Positions 26,267 through 34,557 are shown, counted from the first letter of the stretch. The stretch is DNA of 64,000 nucleotides from Streptomyces sp. NBC_00425 (GCF_036030735.1 NZ_CP107928.1:6138001-6202000); one strand, 5' to 3'. Translations and numbers: made by a program. Notes: generated by a model not told the origin, from the sequence alone.

Positions 26267-27424
26267 GTGACACGCAAGACGGTGCGTATCGCCATGAACG
26301 GCGTGACCGGGCGCATGGGGTACCGCCAGCACCTCGTCCGCTCCATCCTGGCCCTCCGCGAGCAGGGCGGCCTCGACCTCGGCGACGGCACCGTGCTGTG
26401 GCCGGAACCGGTCCTCGTCGGCCGTCGTGAACACGCCCTGAAGACGCTTGCCGCACAGCACGGACTGGACCCGAAGAACGTCTCCACCGACCTCGACGCG
26501 GTCCTCGCCGACCCGACCGTCGAGATCTACTTCGACGCCCAGGTCACCTCCGCCCGCGAGGAGGCGATCAGGAAGGCGGTCGCCGCCGGCAAGCACATCT
26601 ACACCGAGAAGCCCACCGCGACCGGTCTCGAAGGCGCCCTGGAGCTGGCCCGGCTGGCCACCGCCGCCGGCGTCAAGCACGGCGTCGTCCAGGACAAGCT
26701 CTTCCTGCCGGGCCTGCTCAAGCTCAAGCGCCTCATCGACGGCGGCTTCTTCGGCCGGATCCTCTCCATCCGCGGCGAGTTCGGCTACTGGGTCTTCGAG
26801 GGCGACTGGCAGGCCGCGCAGCGCCCGTCCTGGAACTACCGCGCGGAGGACGGCGGCGGCATCGTCGTCGACATGTTCCCGCACTGGGAGTACGTCCTGC
26901 ACGAGCTGTTCGGCCGGGTGAAGTCCGTCCAGGCACTCACCGCCACCCACATCCCGCAGCGCTGGGACGAGCAGGGCAAGCCCTACGACGCCACCGCCGA
27001 CGACGCGGCCTACGGCGTCTTCGAGCTCGACGGCGGGGCCATCGCGCAGATCAACTCCTCCTGGACCGTCCGCGTCAACCGCGACGAGCTGGTCGAGTTC
27101 CAGGTCGACGGCACCGAGGGCTCGGCCGTCGCCGGACTGCGCAACTGCCGCGTCCAGCACCGCTCCGCGACCCCCAAGCCGGTCTGGAACCCCGACATCC
27201 CCGCCACCGAGGTCTTCCGCGACCAGTGGCAGGAGGTCCCCGACAACGGCGAGTTCGACAACGGCTTCAAGGCCCAGTGGGAGCTGTTCCTCAAGCACGT
27301 CTACGCCGACGCCCCCTACCACTGGGACCTGCTGGCCGGCGCCCGCGGCGTCCAGCTCGCCGAGCTCGGCCTGAAGTCCTCCGCCGAGGGCCGCCGCCTC
27401 GAGGTCCCGGAGGTCACGCTGTGA
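26267..27424 (+). CDS. Gfo/Idh/MocA family oxidoreductase
   Basis: 385 residues. Rossmann start VRIAMNGVTGRMGYRQHLVRS, then IYTEKPTA with Lys115 as the conserved catalytic Lys, and a C-terminal alpha/beta domain containing GGGIVVDMFPHWEYVLHELFG, whose Asp and His are typical proton-relay residues. The long insertion after GRMGYRQ and the specific EKP context mark a subfamily without a known substrate. It probably oxidises or reduces a sugar or cyclitol using NAD(P). GTG start with GAAGGG six bases upstream; first gene of a three-gene coupled operon. Confidence 0.88.
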   Translation: MTRKTVRIAMNGVTGRMGYRQHLVRSILALREQGGLDLGDGTVLWPEPVLVGRREHALKTLAAQHGLDPKNVSTDLDAVLADPTVEIYFDAQVTSAREEAIRKAVAAGKHIYTEKPTATGLEGALELARLATAAGVKHGVVQDKLFLPGLLKLKRLIDGGFFGRILSIRGEFGYWVFEGDWQAAQRPSWNYRAEDGGGIVVDMFPHWEYVLHELFGRVKSVQALTATHIPQRWDEQGKPYDATADDAAYGVFELDGGAIAQINSSWTVRVNRDELVEFQVDGTEGSAVAGLRNCRVQHRSATPKPVWNPDIPATEVFRDQWQEVPDNGEFDNGFKAQWELFLKHVYADAPYHWDLLAGARGVQLAELGLKSSAEGRRLEVPEVTL

Positions 27425-28575
27425 CCCTCCGGCTGCCCGACGCCGACGGCGGCCTGCGGACCTATGAACCCCGCACCGAGCCGCTCGCCCTCACCACCGG
27501 CGCACCCTTCACCTCCCGCACGGTCTACTCGGCGGCGCACGTCGTCGCCGACCCCTTCGCGGACGTGTCGCCCGACTCGCCCGCCGCCGTCGACTGGGAC
27601 GCCACCCTCGCCTTCCGCCGCCACCTGTGGTCCCACGGACTCGGCGTCGCCGAGGCGATGGACACCGCGCAGCGCGGCATGGGCCTGGAATGGGCGGGCG
27701 CGGCCGAACTGATCCGCCGCTCCGCCGCCGAGGCCAAGGCCGTCGGCGGCCGTATCGCCTGCGGCGTCGGCACCGACCAGCTCACCGCCGGCGGGACGCT
27801 CGCCGAGGTCCGCGCGGCCTACGAGGAGCAGCTCGCCCTCGTCGAGGCCTCCGGCGCGCACTCCATCCTGATGGCCTCGCGCGCCCTGGCCGCGGCGGCG
27901 ACGGGCCCCGAGGACTACCTGGACGTCTACGGCCATCTGCTGCGCCAGTCCGCCGAGCCGGTGATCCTGCACTGGCTGGGCCCGATGTTCGACCCGGCGC
28001 TGGAGGGCTACTGGGGCTCCTCCGACCTGGACGCGGCCACGGACACCTTCCTCGAGGTCATCGCCGCCCACCCCGACAAGGTGGAGGGCATCAAGGTCTC
28101 GCTGCTGGACGCCGGGCGCGAGATCGACATCCGGCGCAGGCTGCCGCAGGGCGTGCGCTGCTACACCGGCGACGACTTCAACTACCCGGAGCTGATCGCG
28201 GGCGACGAGAAGGGCTTCAGCCACGCCCTCCTCGGCATCTTCGACCCGCTGGGCCCCTTGGCGGCGGAGGCGGTCCGCGTCCTCGACACGGGGAACGTAA
28301 CGGGTTTCCGCTCGTTGCTGGACCCGACGGTCGAACTCTCCCGCCACCTCTTCCAGACCCCCACCCGCTTCTACAAGACGGGTGTGGTGTTCCTGGCCTG
28401 GCTGGCAGGACACCAGTCGCACTTCACGATGGTCGGCGGCCTGCAGTCGGCCCGTTCCCTCCCGCACTTCGCCCGCGCCTACGAACTCGCCGACGGTCTG
28501 GGCCTGTTCCCCGACCCGAAGCTGGCCGAGGAGCGGATGAGGAACCTGCTCGCCCTGTACGGAGTGTCCCAGTGA
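27421..28575 (+). CDS. DUF993 protein, dihydrodipicolinate synthase-like aldolase
   Basis: 384 residues. Strand motifs of a DapA-like barrel: GRIACGVGTDQLT, HSILMASRALAA, PVILHWLG and VEGIKVSLLDAG, where Lys225 sits where DapA-type class I aldolases carry the Schiff-base Lys. The later GDDFNYPELIAG resembles the YTGxx region of the family. GTG start overlaps the oxidoreductase stop (GTGA). Likely reaction: retro-aldol cleavage or dehydration of a keto sugar acid; not experimentally known to me. Confidence 0.78.
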   Translation: MTLRLPDADGGLRTYEPRTEPLALTTGAPFTSRTVYSAAHVVADPFADVSPDSPAAVDWDATLAFRRHLWSHGLGVAEAMDTAQRGMGLEWAGAAELIRRSAAEAKAVGGRIACGVGTDQLTAGGTLAEVRAAYEEQLALVEASGAHSILMASRALAAAATGPEDYLDVYGHLLRQSAEPVILHWLGPMFDPALEGYWGSSDLDAATDTFLEVIAAHPDKVEGIKVSLLDAGREIDIRRRLPQGVRCYTGDDFNYPELIAGDEKGFSHALLGIFDPLGPLAAEAVRVLDTGNVTGFRSLLDPTVELSRHLFQTPTRFYKTGVVFLAWLAGHQSHFTMVGGLQSARSLPHFARAYELADGLGLFPDPKLAEERMRNLLALYGVSQ

Positions 28576-29411
28576 GCGACCCGGATCTGACCCGCTTCTC
28601 CATCAACCAGATGACGGTGAAGCAGCTGTCGCTGCCCGAACTGGTCGCCGCCTGCGGTGACCTGGGCGTGACGAACGTCGGCCTGTGGCGCGAGCCGGTG
28701 CAGACCTACGGCGTGGAGGCGACCGCGAAGCTGGTCAGCGACGCGGGCCTGACGGTGACGACCCTGTGCCGCGGCGGCTTCCTGACCGCGATCGACCCGG
28801 ACGCGCGGGCGGCGGCCCTCGCCGACAACCGCCGGGCGGTCGACGAGGCGGCGGCCCTCGGCACCGAGGTGCTCGTCCTGGTGTCCGGAGGCCTGCCCGC
28901 CGGGTCCAAGGACCTGCACGGCGCCCGTGAACGCATCGCGGACGCCCTCGCCGAACTCGGCCCGTACGCCGAGGAGCACGGGGTGAAGCTGGCCATCGAA
29001 CCGCTGCACCCCATGTACGCCGCCGACCGCTGTGTGGTCTCGACGCTCGCCCAGGCCCTCGACCTGGCCGAACGCTTCCCGGCCCACCAGGTCGGCGTCA
29101 CGGTCGACACCTACCACATCTGGTGGGACGACCAGGCGCCCGCACAGATCGCCCGGGCAGGTGCGGGCGGCCGCATCCACACCTTCCAGCTCGCCGACTG
29201 GACGACGCCGCTGCCCGAGGGCGTCCTGACCGGCCGCGGCCAGATCGGCGACGGCGCGATCGACATGCGTGAGTGGCAGGGCTACGTGGAGGCGGCCGGT
29301 TACACGGGCGCGATCGAGGTCGAGCTGTTCAACGACGGCCTGTGGGCGCGGGACGGCCGCGAGGTCCTGACGGAGACGGCGGAGCGGTTCCTGGCGCACG
29401 TGAACCGGTAG
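28572..29411 (+). CDS. Sugar phosphate isomerase/epimerase, second TIM barrel of the cluster
   Basis: 279 residues. SINQMTVKQLSLPELVAACGD, VTNVGLWREPV, EEHGVKLAIEPLHPMY, VGVTVDTYHIWWD, RIHTFQLADW and GAIEVELFNDGLW supply the metal-ligating Glu, Asp, His and Glu of the xylose isomerase-like fold. It overlaps DUF993 by GTGA, completing the oxidoreductase-aldolase-isomerase operon, and is followed by a hairpin terminator. It is not closely similar to the barrel at 23769, so the two presumably act on different intermediates. Confidence 0.84.
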   Translation: MSDPDLTRFSINQMTVKQLSLPELVAACGDLGVTNVGLWREPVQTYGVEATAKLVSDAGLTVTTLCRGGFLTAIDPDARAAALADNRRAVDEAAALGTEVLVLVSGGLPAGSKDLHGARERIADALAELGPYAEEHGVKLAIEPLHPMYAADRCVVSTLAQALDLAERFPAHQVGVTVDTYHIWWDDQAPAQIARAGAGGRIHTFQLADWTTPLPEGVLTGRGQIGDGAIDMREWQGYVEAAGYTGAIEVELFNDGLWARDGREVLTETAERFLAHVNR

Positions 29412-29433
29412 CCCCCCGTCACCAGAGGGATCA

Positions 29434-29470
29434 CCGTCCCGGACCACACGGCCCACCGGGTCCGGGACGG
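29434..29470 (+). terminator. Hairpin terminator of the DUF993 operon
   Basis: CCGTCCCGGACC (29434-29445) pairs perfectly with GGTCCGGGACGG (29459-29470), loop 13 nt, 22 bp after the stop codon. Confidence 0.85.
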
Positions 29471-29503
29471 CCCGAGGGCTGCTCGTGTCGCTGCGGCGAG
29501 CGG

Positions 29504-29764
29504 TCAGCCGTAGTGGTATCGGGCCTTGAGAACCACGACAGCCTTGTCCTCCACGGCGTACACCAGACGGTGCTCGTCATTGATCCGGCGGGACCAGAAC
29601 CCTGACAGCTCGCCCCTCAGGGGCTCCGGCTTCCCGATCCCCGCGAAGGGATCGCGTCGGCAGTCGTCGATCACCTTCGCCAGACGGCGGCACATCTTCG
29701 GATCGGCCGTCGCCCAATACGCGAAGTCGTCCCATCCGTCGGGAGTGAAGCGGATGTCTCTCAC
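29504..29764 (-). CDS. yoeB: YoeB/Txe-type toxin, ribosome-dependent mRNA interferase
   Basis: 86 residues, the normal length for Yoe[17 protein letters not shown] opening, [30 protein letters not shown] core and the C-terminal ARYHYG; the Glu in PLRGELSG, the Arg pair, and the final His/Tyr correspond to the known catalytic set. It would cleave mRNA at the A site and stop growth when free. ATG overlaps the antitoxin stop by ATGA. Streptomyces lividans has an experimentally studied YefM-YoeB pair. Confidence 0.95.
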   Translation of the reverse strand: MRDIRFTPDGWDDFAYWATADPKMCRRLAKVIDDCRRDPFAGIGKPEPLRGELSGFWSRRINDEHRLVYAVEDKAVVVLKARYHYG

Positions 29765-30033
29765 CCCTCACCCTCCGCGGCGGCGTACAGCTCGTCGACG
29801 GTCTTCTCGACGGTTTCCCCGGCTTTGTAGGCTGCGACCGCCCTCATCAGGCGCGCCGCGTTGGCGGGGGACCGCAGGAGGTACACGGTTTCCTGCCATG
29901 CCCGGTAGTCATCGGCGGACATCAGTACCGCGTCGCCCGACCTGGAGGTGATCTCCACGACGGTGTGGTCGTTGTTGACCTGCTCGATGAGGGGGAACAG
30001 GGTCTTCCTCGCCTCGCTGGCACTTATCGACAT
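29761..30033 (-). CDS. yefM: YefM/Phd-type antitoxin
   Basis: 90 residues. The Phd/YefM N-domain is clear ([46 protein letters not shown]), followed by a flexible acidic C-terminus ([16 protein letters not shown]) that would wrap the toxin. It neutralises YoeB and with it represses its own promoter. Promoter-proximal gene of the pair, with GGTACC-type operators just upstream. Confidence 0.95.
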   Translation of the reverse strand: MSISASEARKTLFPLIEQVNNDHTVVEITSRSGDAVLMSADDYRAWQETVYLLRSPANAARLMRAVAAYKAGETVEKTVDELYAAAEGEG

Positions 30034-30055
30034 CGTGGACTCCTCTTCTCATGCC

Positions 30056-30100
30056 GGTACAAGAAAACGGTACCAGTAGTGGTGCGAGTTTTTGGTACCA
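30056..30100 (-). promoter_or_regulatory. GGTACC-type operators of the yefM-yoeB promoter
   Basis: Palindromes GGTACC (30069-30074) and TGGTACCA (30093-30100) and a half copy GGTAC (30056-30060) lie 23-67 bp upstream of yefM. In E. coli YefM recognises TGTACA-cored palindromes, so these are the probable autoregulatory sites. Confidence 0.65.
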
Positions 30101-30184
30101 GAAGCGGCCGTCAGAGGACGGTGCCTTGCCGCGGGTGCCGTGCGACGGCCGCTGGGACGTGCGGTGCCCGCAGGCTCTTCCCCG

Positions 30185-30445
30185 TCAGCGCTCCCTGTCC
30201 GCCGCCATGATGCCGACGCATTCCTCGAGCGCGGCGTGCAGCGACGGTACGAACGCGGCGAGTTCGGCGTCGGACGACCTGCCGGCCTCCAGCACGGCCC
30301 CGACGACCGTCACCAGGACGGCGGAGGCCTTCAGCGCGTGCGCGTCGGCCAGTTCCTCCAGCACACCGCCGGGTTGCGTGAGCACGAACGCCTCCTTGCC
30401 GGTGGCGGGGTCGACGCCGACGCTGCGGAATCGCTTCGCGCTCAT
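30185..30445 (-). CDS. Small conserved-looking protein, second gene of a two-gene unit
   Basis: 86 residues: MSAKRFRSVGVDPATGKEAFVL, then a helical Ala-rich stretch (LEELADAHALKASAVLVTVVGAV) and ECVGIMAADRER. Soluble, mostly helical; no family recognised. Its ATG overlaps the stop of the gene upstream by ATGA with no ribosome site of its own, so it is translationally coupled. Lies opposite two mini-GntR genes. Confidence 0.6.
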   Translation of the reverse strand: MSAKRFRSVGVDPATGKEAFVLTQPGGVLEELADAHALKASAVLVTVVGAVLEAGRSSDAELAAFVPSLHAALEECVGIMAADRER

Positions 30446-30735
30446 ACGGCGGCCCGCACGGGGACGTAGTCCTGCCCCATGGTGGCGAGGACCGCGGCGC
30501 GCCGCCGCTCCCGCTGAAGCCGCTCGCGGTCCAGCGCGTCACGTTCGCGTTCCCAGACGGCGAGGTACGGCCTCACCAGCGGCAGGCCGTCGGCGAGGAG
30601 CACGTCCGCGGGGCACGGCCGCCTACGGCACGGGGGGACGGGTCGCGCGGTCCGAAGCGCCGGGCGGCCGGGTGCGCGGTGCGCTCCGCGGGGCGGCAGG
30701 AACAGGCTCAGGATCGCGGCAAGTAGGCTGCGCAC
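30442..30735 (-). CDS. Small Arg-rich protein with LVRPYL motif, first gene of the unit
   Basis: 97 residues, GTG start with AGGAG seven bases upstream. A short hydrophobic start (MRSLLAAILSLFLPP), a basic Pro/Arg-rich linker, then GLPLVRPYLAVWERERDALDRERLQ, a segment I recall in many small Streptomyces proteins found beside regulators. Function unknown. It diverges from the first mini-GntR gene, and the shared 160-bp gap carries GTATCG-type dyads. Confidence 0.6.
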   Translation of the reverse strand: MRSLLAAILSLFLPPRGAHRAPGRPALRTARPVPPCRRRPCPADVLLADGLPLVRPYLAVWERERDALDRERLQRERRRAAVLATMGQDYVPVRAAV

Positions 30736-30818
30736 AGGTCGACTCCTAGCGTCGGCTGAGCCCCGGCATGGAAGCTCTCACCCTTCCCGCCGGGGCGCTT
30801 TCATTGGACGGTCCTCAT

Positions 30819-30854
30819 CGTATCGCCTTGTATCGACTCGTCGCGATACGTATC
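30819..30854. promoter_or_regulatory. GTATCG inverted repeats between divergent small genes
   Basis: CGTATCGC (30819-30826) and GCGATACG (30843-30850) form an inverted repeat; a perfect 10-bp palindrome GATACGTATC (30845-30854) overlaps the right arm, and TATCG recurs at 30831. These are 40-75 bp before the first GntR start, fitting autoregulation. Confidence 0.65.
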
Positions 30855-30895
30855 TCAAAGTGTGGGGAGTACGCCCGTTGCCTAGCGTCGACTCC

Positions 30896-31180
30896 ATGAA
30901 CCCCGACGCTGAAATCGACCATGGCGCGCCACTGACCCCGTACCGGCAGCTCGCCGAGATTCTGCGGGCGCAGATCCGACGCGGCGACTGGCAGCCCGGG
31001 CGGATGCTGCCGAGCGAAGCTCAGCTCGTGCAGAGGTACGGCATTGCGCGGACGACCGTGCGGCGAGGACTCGGCCTGCTGGCGGACGAAGGCTGGGTGT
31101 ACGCCGTTCCACAACGCGGCTGGTTCGTCTCCGACCCCCTGCCGCCCGCCCTCGAATCGCCCGCGCCGCCTGCCCAGTAG
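30896..31180 (+). CDS. Mini-GntR regulator, DNA-binding domain only (copy 1)
   Basis: 94 residues. TPYRQLAEILRAQIRRGDWQ, LPSEAQLVQRYGIARTTVRR and LGLLADEGWVYAVPQRGWFVSDP make up one complete GntR winged helix; no effector-binding domain follows, only a Pro-rich tail ending PPALESPAPPAQ. Such truncated GntR proteins occur as KorSA-like repressors on actinomycete mobile elements and as chromosomal genes. It diverges from the LVRPYL gene. Confidence 0.85.
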   Translation: MNPDAEIDHGAPLTPYRQLAEILRAQIRRGDWQPGRMLPSEAQLVQRYGIARTTVRRGLGLLADEGWVYAVPQRGWFVSDPLPPALESPAPPAQ

Positions 31181-31199
31181 TGGTTGGTACGGTCAGCGG

Positions 31200-31472
31200 G
31201 TGGACAAGATCAGCCCAGATTCGCCGCAGTACGTCTATGAACAGCTCGCCGCGATCATCGAGCGGAAGATCCGTTCCGGTGAGTACCCGCCGGGCACCAG
31301 GCTGCCGGGTGAACTGACCATGACGCACGAGCACAAGGTCGGTCCGGGCACGGTGCGCCGCGCTCTGGACATCCTTCGGGACAGAGGCCTGGTGGTGACC
31401 GTACGAGCCCGGGGTTCGTTCGTCTCCGACCCCCTGCCGCCCGCGCCCGGGGCGCCCGTGCCGCCTGCCTAG
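31200..31472 (+). CDS. Mini-GntR regulator, DNA-binding domain only (copy 2)
   Basis: 90 residues, starting at GTG (MDKISPDSPQYVYEQLAAII). Winged helix ERKIRSGEYPPGTRLPGELT ... VGPGTVRRALDILRDRGLVV followed by GSFVSDPLPPAPGAPVPPA. It shares the closing FVSDPLPPA with copy 1 but differs clearly in the recognition helix (HKVGPGTVRR against YGIARTTVRR). It lies 19 bp after copy 1, so the two are a tandem, diverged duplication in one transcript. Confidence 0.85.
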   Translation: MDKISPDSPQYVYEQLAAIIERKIRSGEYPPGTRLPGELTMTHEHKVGPGTVRRALDILRDRGLVVTVRARGSFVSDPLPPAPGAPVPPA

Positions 31473-31561
31473 TGCCGCCGGCTCCGGGAGTGACGAAGGG
31501 GCCGCCCCCGCCGGTGTGAGCGGTGGGCGGCCCCGGTGACGTCAGGGCGTGACGCGGCGGA

Positions 31562-32773
31562 TCAGTCGGGCAGGCGGTCCAGCAGCCAGGTGCACAGCTC
31601 CTCGGTGATCCCGGTGTGCGGCGTGGTCGCCGACGAACAGACGAATTCGTCCAGCTCGCTGTCGTCCGGGGACAGTTCGTCGACCTTTGCGTACAGGTCC
31701 GCCTGCGTCTCGAAGTCACGGATGGCGACCGCGCTCACCGACGGTACGAAGCAGACCTCCTCGTGCCGCAGGTCCACCGTGCCGCCGAGCTTCTCCATCG
31801 CGTCGGCGAGGATCTTGTACGTGTGCAGGGTGCCGCCAGGCGCGCCGTCCAGCTCCGGGAAGCCGTCGGTGGTGATGGTGTCCTCGGCCGGGGGGAAGCG
31901 CCGGTTCAGGTAGGCGACCGTCACGTCGTCGCCCTGGGCCTGCGTGTAGAAGGTGGTGCCCGGGTAGATCCGGTCGATCCGCAGCGCGATGTCACCGGGC
32001 GCGACGTCCGGCAGGCCGATCCCGTCGCCGCGTCCGTTGGCGATGGCGAGGGTGCGCGGGATCCGCGGCCAGCCGCCCACCCGGTCGAGCGCGGCCAGGA
32101 ACTCGGTGCGCTCCGGGGCGACGTCGATCTTCCCGGTGTCCTTGTCGTAGTGCCGCCACAGCATCTGACGGGCCGCCGGGCTGTCCATCTGCTTCGCGAA
32201 GTCGTTCGCGAACGGGATGAAGTACGAGAACGCCTGCACGCCGATGGGGATGGAGGCGCCGCGGTGCGGGCTGTCGTACGAGAAGTACAGCGCGGTCTGG
32301 TGGTGCATCCGCTGCGTCTCGAGCTTGGCCAGCGCGTAACGGGTGACGATGCCGCCCATGCTGAACCCGCCGACGACCAGGGGTGCGTCGCCCTGCTTCT
32401 CGGCGTTGGCGCGCATGATCGCGGCCACCGCGGCTTCCGCGTTGTCCAGGATCGACGCGTGGCGCTCCTCGAACCCGAGCAGGATCACGTCCCTGCCGCG
32501 TCGGCGCAGTTCGCTGATGAAGGGGAAGCCGCCCTCCAGCCCCTGGTACAGCTTGTCGAGCTCGCTGCGGCCGAGGTTGAAGCCGTCGGCCATGATCACG
32601 GGACGGACGAGATTGCCGGGGGTGGTGTTGCCCTCGCCCCGGAAGATCCAGGCGAAGCCGTTCGGCAGGGTCCAGTCCTCGTGGTCCGGTACCGCGACCG
32701 GGCTGGCGGGTGCGGCGGTGACGGCGGCACCGAGGGTGAACGCGCCGACGTTGGGCTCGGCTGTCTCCGACAT
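31562..32773 (-). CDS. Alpha/beta-fold hydrolase, lipase/esterase-like
   Basis: 403 residues without a signal peptide. After a variable N-terminus, NLVRPVIMADGFNLGRSELD is the first core strand; the nucleophile elbow is VVGGFSMGGIVTRYALAK with Ser in GFSMG. A downstream FSYDSPHRGASIPIG is typical of triacylglycerol lipase/PGAP1-like enzymes. GHxx-type catalytic His not clearly identified. AAGGAG eight bases before the ATG decides the start. Substrate unknown. Confidence 0.75.
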   Translation of the reverse strand: MSETAEPNVGAFTLGAAVTAAPASPVAVPDHEDWTLPNGFAWIFRGEGNTTPGNLVRPVIMADGFNLGRSELDKLYQGLEGGFPFISELRRRGRDVILLGFEERHASILDNAEAAVAAIMRANAEKQGDAPLVVGGFSMGGIVTRYALAKLETQRMHHQTALYFSYDSPHRGASIPIGVQAFSYFIPFANDFAKQMDSPAARQMLWRHYDKDTGKIDVAPERTEFLAALDRVGGWPRIPRTLAIANGRGDGIGLPDVAPGDIALRIDRIYPGTTFYTQAQGDDVTVAYLNRRFPPAEDTITTDGFPELDGAPGGTLHTYKILADAMEKLGGTVDLRHEEVCFVPSVSAVAIRDFETQADLYAKVDELSPDDSELDEFVCSSATTPHTGITEELCTWLLDRLPD

Positions 32774-33076
32774 GGTCGTGCTCCTTGTGGGAGGGATGGT
32801 GAACGACCACATCATGGGGGGCGATTTGCCCGGATCACCCGTTTGACCAGCGCGGTTCATTACAAGTGATGCAATGAGCCCGGAAGGTGTTTGATGCGTC
32901 TGGCATGTGCCTTCGGCCTGTTCTGTTCGCTCCGCTGTTCGCACCGCTGTGGGCGTCGCACGCGCTGCCAGAAATTTTCCGGAAGCCGTGCAACCCTTCC
33001 GCACCACCGTGTGTCGTATGTGGCATCAGGGCTTCTGGAGGGGGATCCGGGGGGATCGCGGGGGTTCTGGTACGGA
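32774..33076. other. Gene-free gap upstream of the hydrolase gene
   Basis: About 300 bp with no supported gene. It has a moderately AT-rich stretch (about 32850-32990) likely to hold the hydrolase promoter, and a 12-bp tandem repeat CTGTTCGCWCCG at 32923-32946. No convincing -35/-10 pair could be set. Confidence 0.5.
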
Positions 33077-33132
33077 GGGGAAAAGCCGAGGGGGCCTGGT
33101 CGACAGACCAGACCCCCTCGAAGCTTTTCCCG
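33077..33132 (-). terminator. Long hairpin terminator of the ribose operon
   Basis: GAGGGGGCCTGGTC (33088-33101) pairs with GACCAGACCCCCTC (33106-33119) with one mismatch and the loop GACA. Outside it GGGAAAAGC (33078-33086) pairs with GCTTTTCCC (33123-33131). It lies 29 bp past the rbsD stop. Confidence 0.85.
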
Positions 33133-33160
33133 CCGGCCGGCGGGCCGCCGGGGACGGATT

Positions 33161-33550
33161 TCAGAAGAACACCCCGCACCGGAGCAGCACGTTCGCGTAC
33201 GGCCGGGCCTCGCCCGTGCGCACCACCAGCCGGGCTCCGGCCGACAGCTCCTTCAGCTCCTCGTGCGAGACGTACGACAGCGCCCGGAAGCGGCCCGCCA
33301 GCAGTCCGGCCGCGGCCGGGTTCGCCTCCCGGACCTCCTCCGCCGCCGTCGCCCCCTCCACGACCAGCTCGTCCAGCAGCCCGTCGACCACCTCCGCGAA
33401 CGACGGCACGCCCGCCCGGAACGCCAGGTCGACGACCCGGGGACCGTCCGGGATCGGCATGCCGGCGTCGCACACCAGCACCCCGTCGCCGTGCCCCAAC
33501 TCGGCCAGCGCCCCGGCGAGATGACGGTTGAGGATCCCGGCCTTCTTCAC
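33161..33550 (-). CDS. rbsD: D-ribose pyranase
   Basis: 129 residues, the usual RbsD length (about 130). KKAGILNRHLAGALAELGHGD, VCDAGMPIPDG and the C-terminal RTGEARPYANVLLRCGV are signature segments; the early His and the closing Tyr-Asn are in the sugar-binding site. Interconverts pyranose and furanose forms of ribose so that RbsK can act. GTG start overlaps the rbsK stop; last gene of the operon. Confidence 0.93.
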   Translation of the reverse strand: MKKAGILNRHLAGALAELGHGDGVLVCDAGMPIPDGPRVVDLAFRAGVPSFAEVVDGLLDELVVEGATAAEEVREANPAAAGLLAGRFRALSYVSHEELKELSAGARLVVRTGEARPYANVLLRCGVFF

Positions 33551-34476
33551 CGGACCTCCCCGTCCCCGGAGGTGAGCGCCGCGACCTCGTCCGCCGTCGG
33601 GAACGACTCCTGCGCTCCTGGCCGGGTCACGGCCGCCGCCCCGACCCGGGCCGCGTACGCCGCCGCCTCGGCCAGGGAGGACCCCGTGCCCAGCCGCCAC
33701 GCCAGCGCCGCCGTGAAGGCGTCGCCCGCACCCGTCGTGTCCACGGCGTCCACCCGCACCGACGGCACCCGCGTGACGTCCTGATCGGACGAGGCGACCA
33801 GCGCGCCCTCCGCGCCCAGCGTCACCACCACCGACTTCGGCCCCCTGGCGAGCAGGGTCCGCGCCCAGTCCTCGGGCTTCCCGCCGGGGAGCTCCTCGCC
33901 GAGGATGACCTTCGCCTCGTGCTCGTTGACGATCAGCGGGTCGCAGGCTGCCAGCACCTCGGCCGGCAGGGGGCGCGGCGGGGACGGGTTCAGCACGAAC
34001 CGGCTGCCGGGCGCCAGGTTCCGCACCACCTCCACGACCGTCTCCAGCGGGATCTCCAGCTGCGCCGACACCACCCGTGAGGCGTGGACGAGACCCGCCG
34101 CCGCGCGGACGTCCGCCGGTGTCAGGTGCCCGTTGGCTCCCGGTGACACCACGATGCTGTTGTCGCCCGACGGGTCCACGGTGATCAGCGCGACGCCCGT
34201 CGGAGCCCCGCCCGCGAGGACGCCGGCCGTGTCGACCCCGGCCGCCCGCTGGGAGTCGAGCAGCAGCCGCCCGTGGGCGTCGTCGCCGACCCGGGCCAGC
34301 AGGGCCGTACGGGCGCCGAGCCGGGCGGCCGCGACGGCCTGGTTCGCGCCCTTGCCGCCGGGATGGACGGCCAGGTCGGAACCGAGGACCGTCTCCCCGG
34401 CGGCGGGCCTGCGCTCGACGCCGATCACCAGGTCGGCGTTGGCCGACCCTACGACCAGAAGGTCGTGGTCGTACAT
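33547..34476 (-). CDS. rbsK: Ribokinase
   Basis: 309 residues, PfkB family. VVGSANADLVIGVERRPAAGET, HPGGKGANQAVAAARLG (sugar-binding Gly-Gly) and the anion-hole/catalytic DAVDTTGAGDAFTAAL are all present, and VNEHEAKVILGEE is also typical. It phosphorylates ribose to ribose-5-phosphate with ATP. Lies 81 bp downstream of the fused transporter gene and overlaps rbsD by GTGA. Confidence 0.95.
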   Translation of the reverse strand: MYDHDLLVVGSANADLVIGVERRPAAGETVLGSDLAVHPGGKGANQAVAAARLGARTALLARVGDDAHGRLLLDSQRAAGVDTAGVLAGGAPTGVALITVDPSGDNSIVVSPGANGHLTPADVRAAAGLVHASRVVSAQLEIPLETVVEVVRNLAPGSRFVLNPSPPRPLPAEVLAACDPLIVNEHEAKVILGEELPGGKPEDWARTLLARGPKSVVVTLGAEGALVASSDQDVTRVPSVRVDAVDTTGAGDAFTAALAWRLGTGSSLAEAAAYAARVGAAAVTRPGAQESFPTADEVAALTSGDGEVR

Positions 34477-34557
34477 GAAGTGACTCCCCTGATACGTGAC
34501 TCGGGGCGACGGCCCCCGGAGAAGTCCCCGGGGCGACCGCCGCCCGCCCGCCGAATG

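Noticed and set aside
29504..31472. Complete integrative element around the toxin-antitoxin and GntR genes
   Set aside because: No integrase, excisionase, replication or transfer gene and no attachment-site duplication were seen; at most a remnant.
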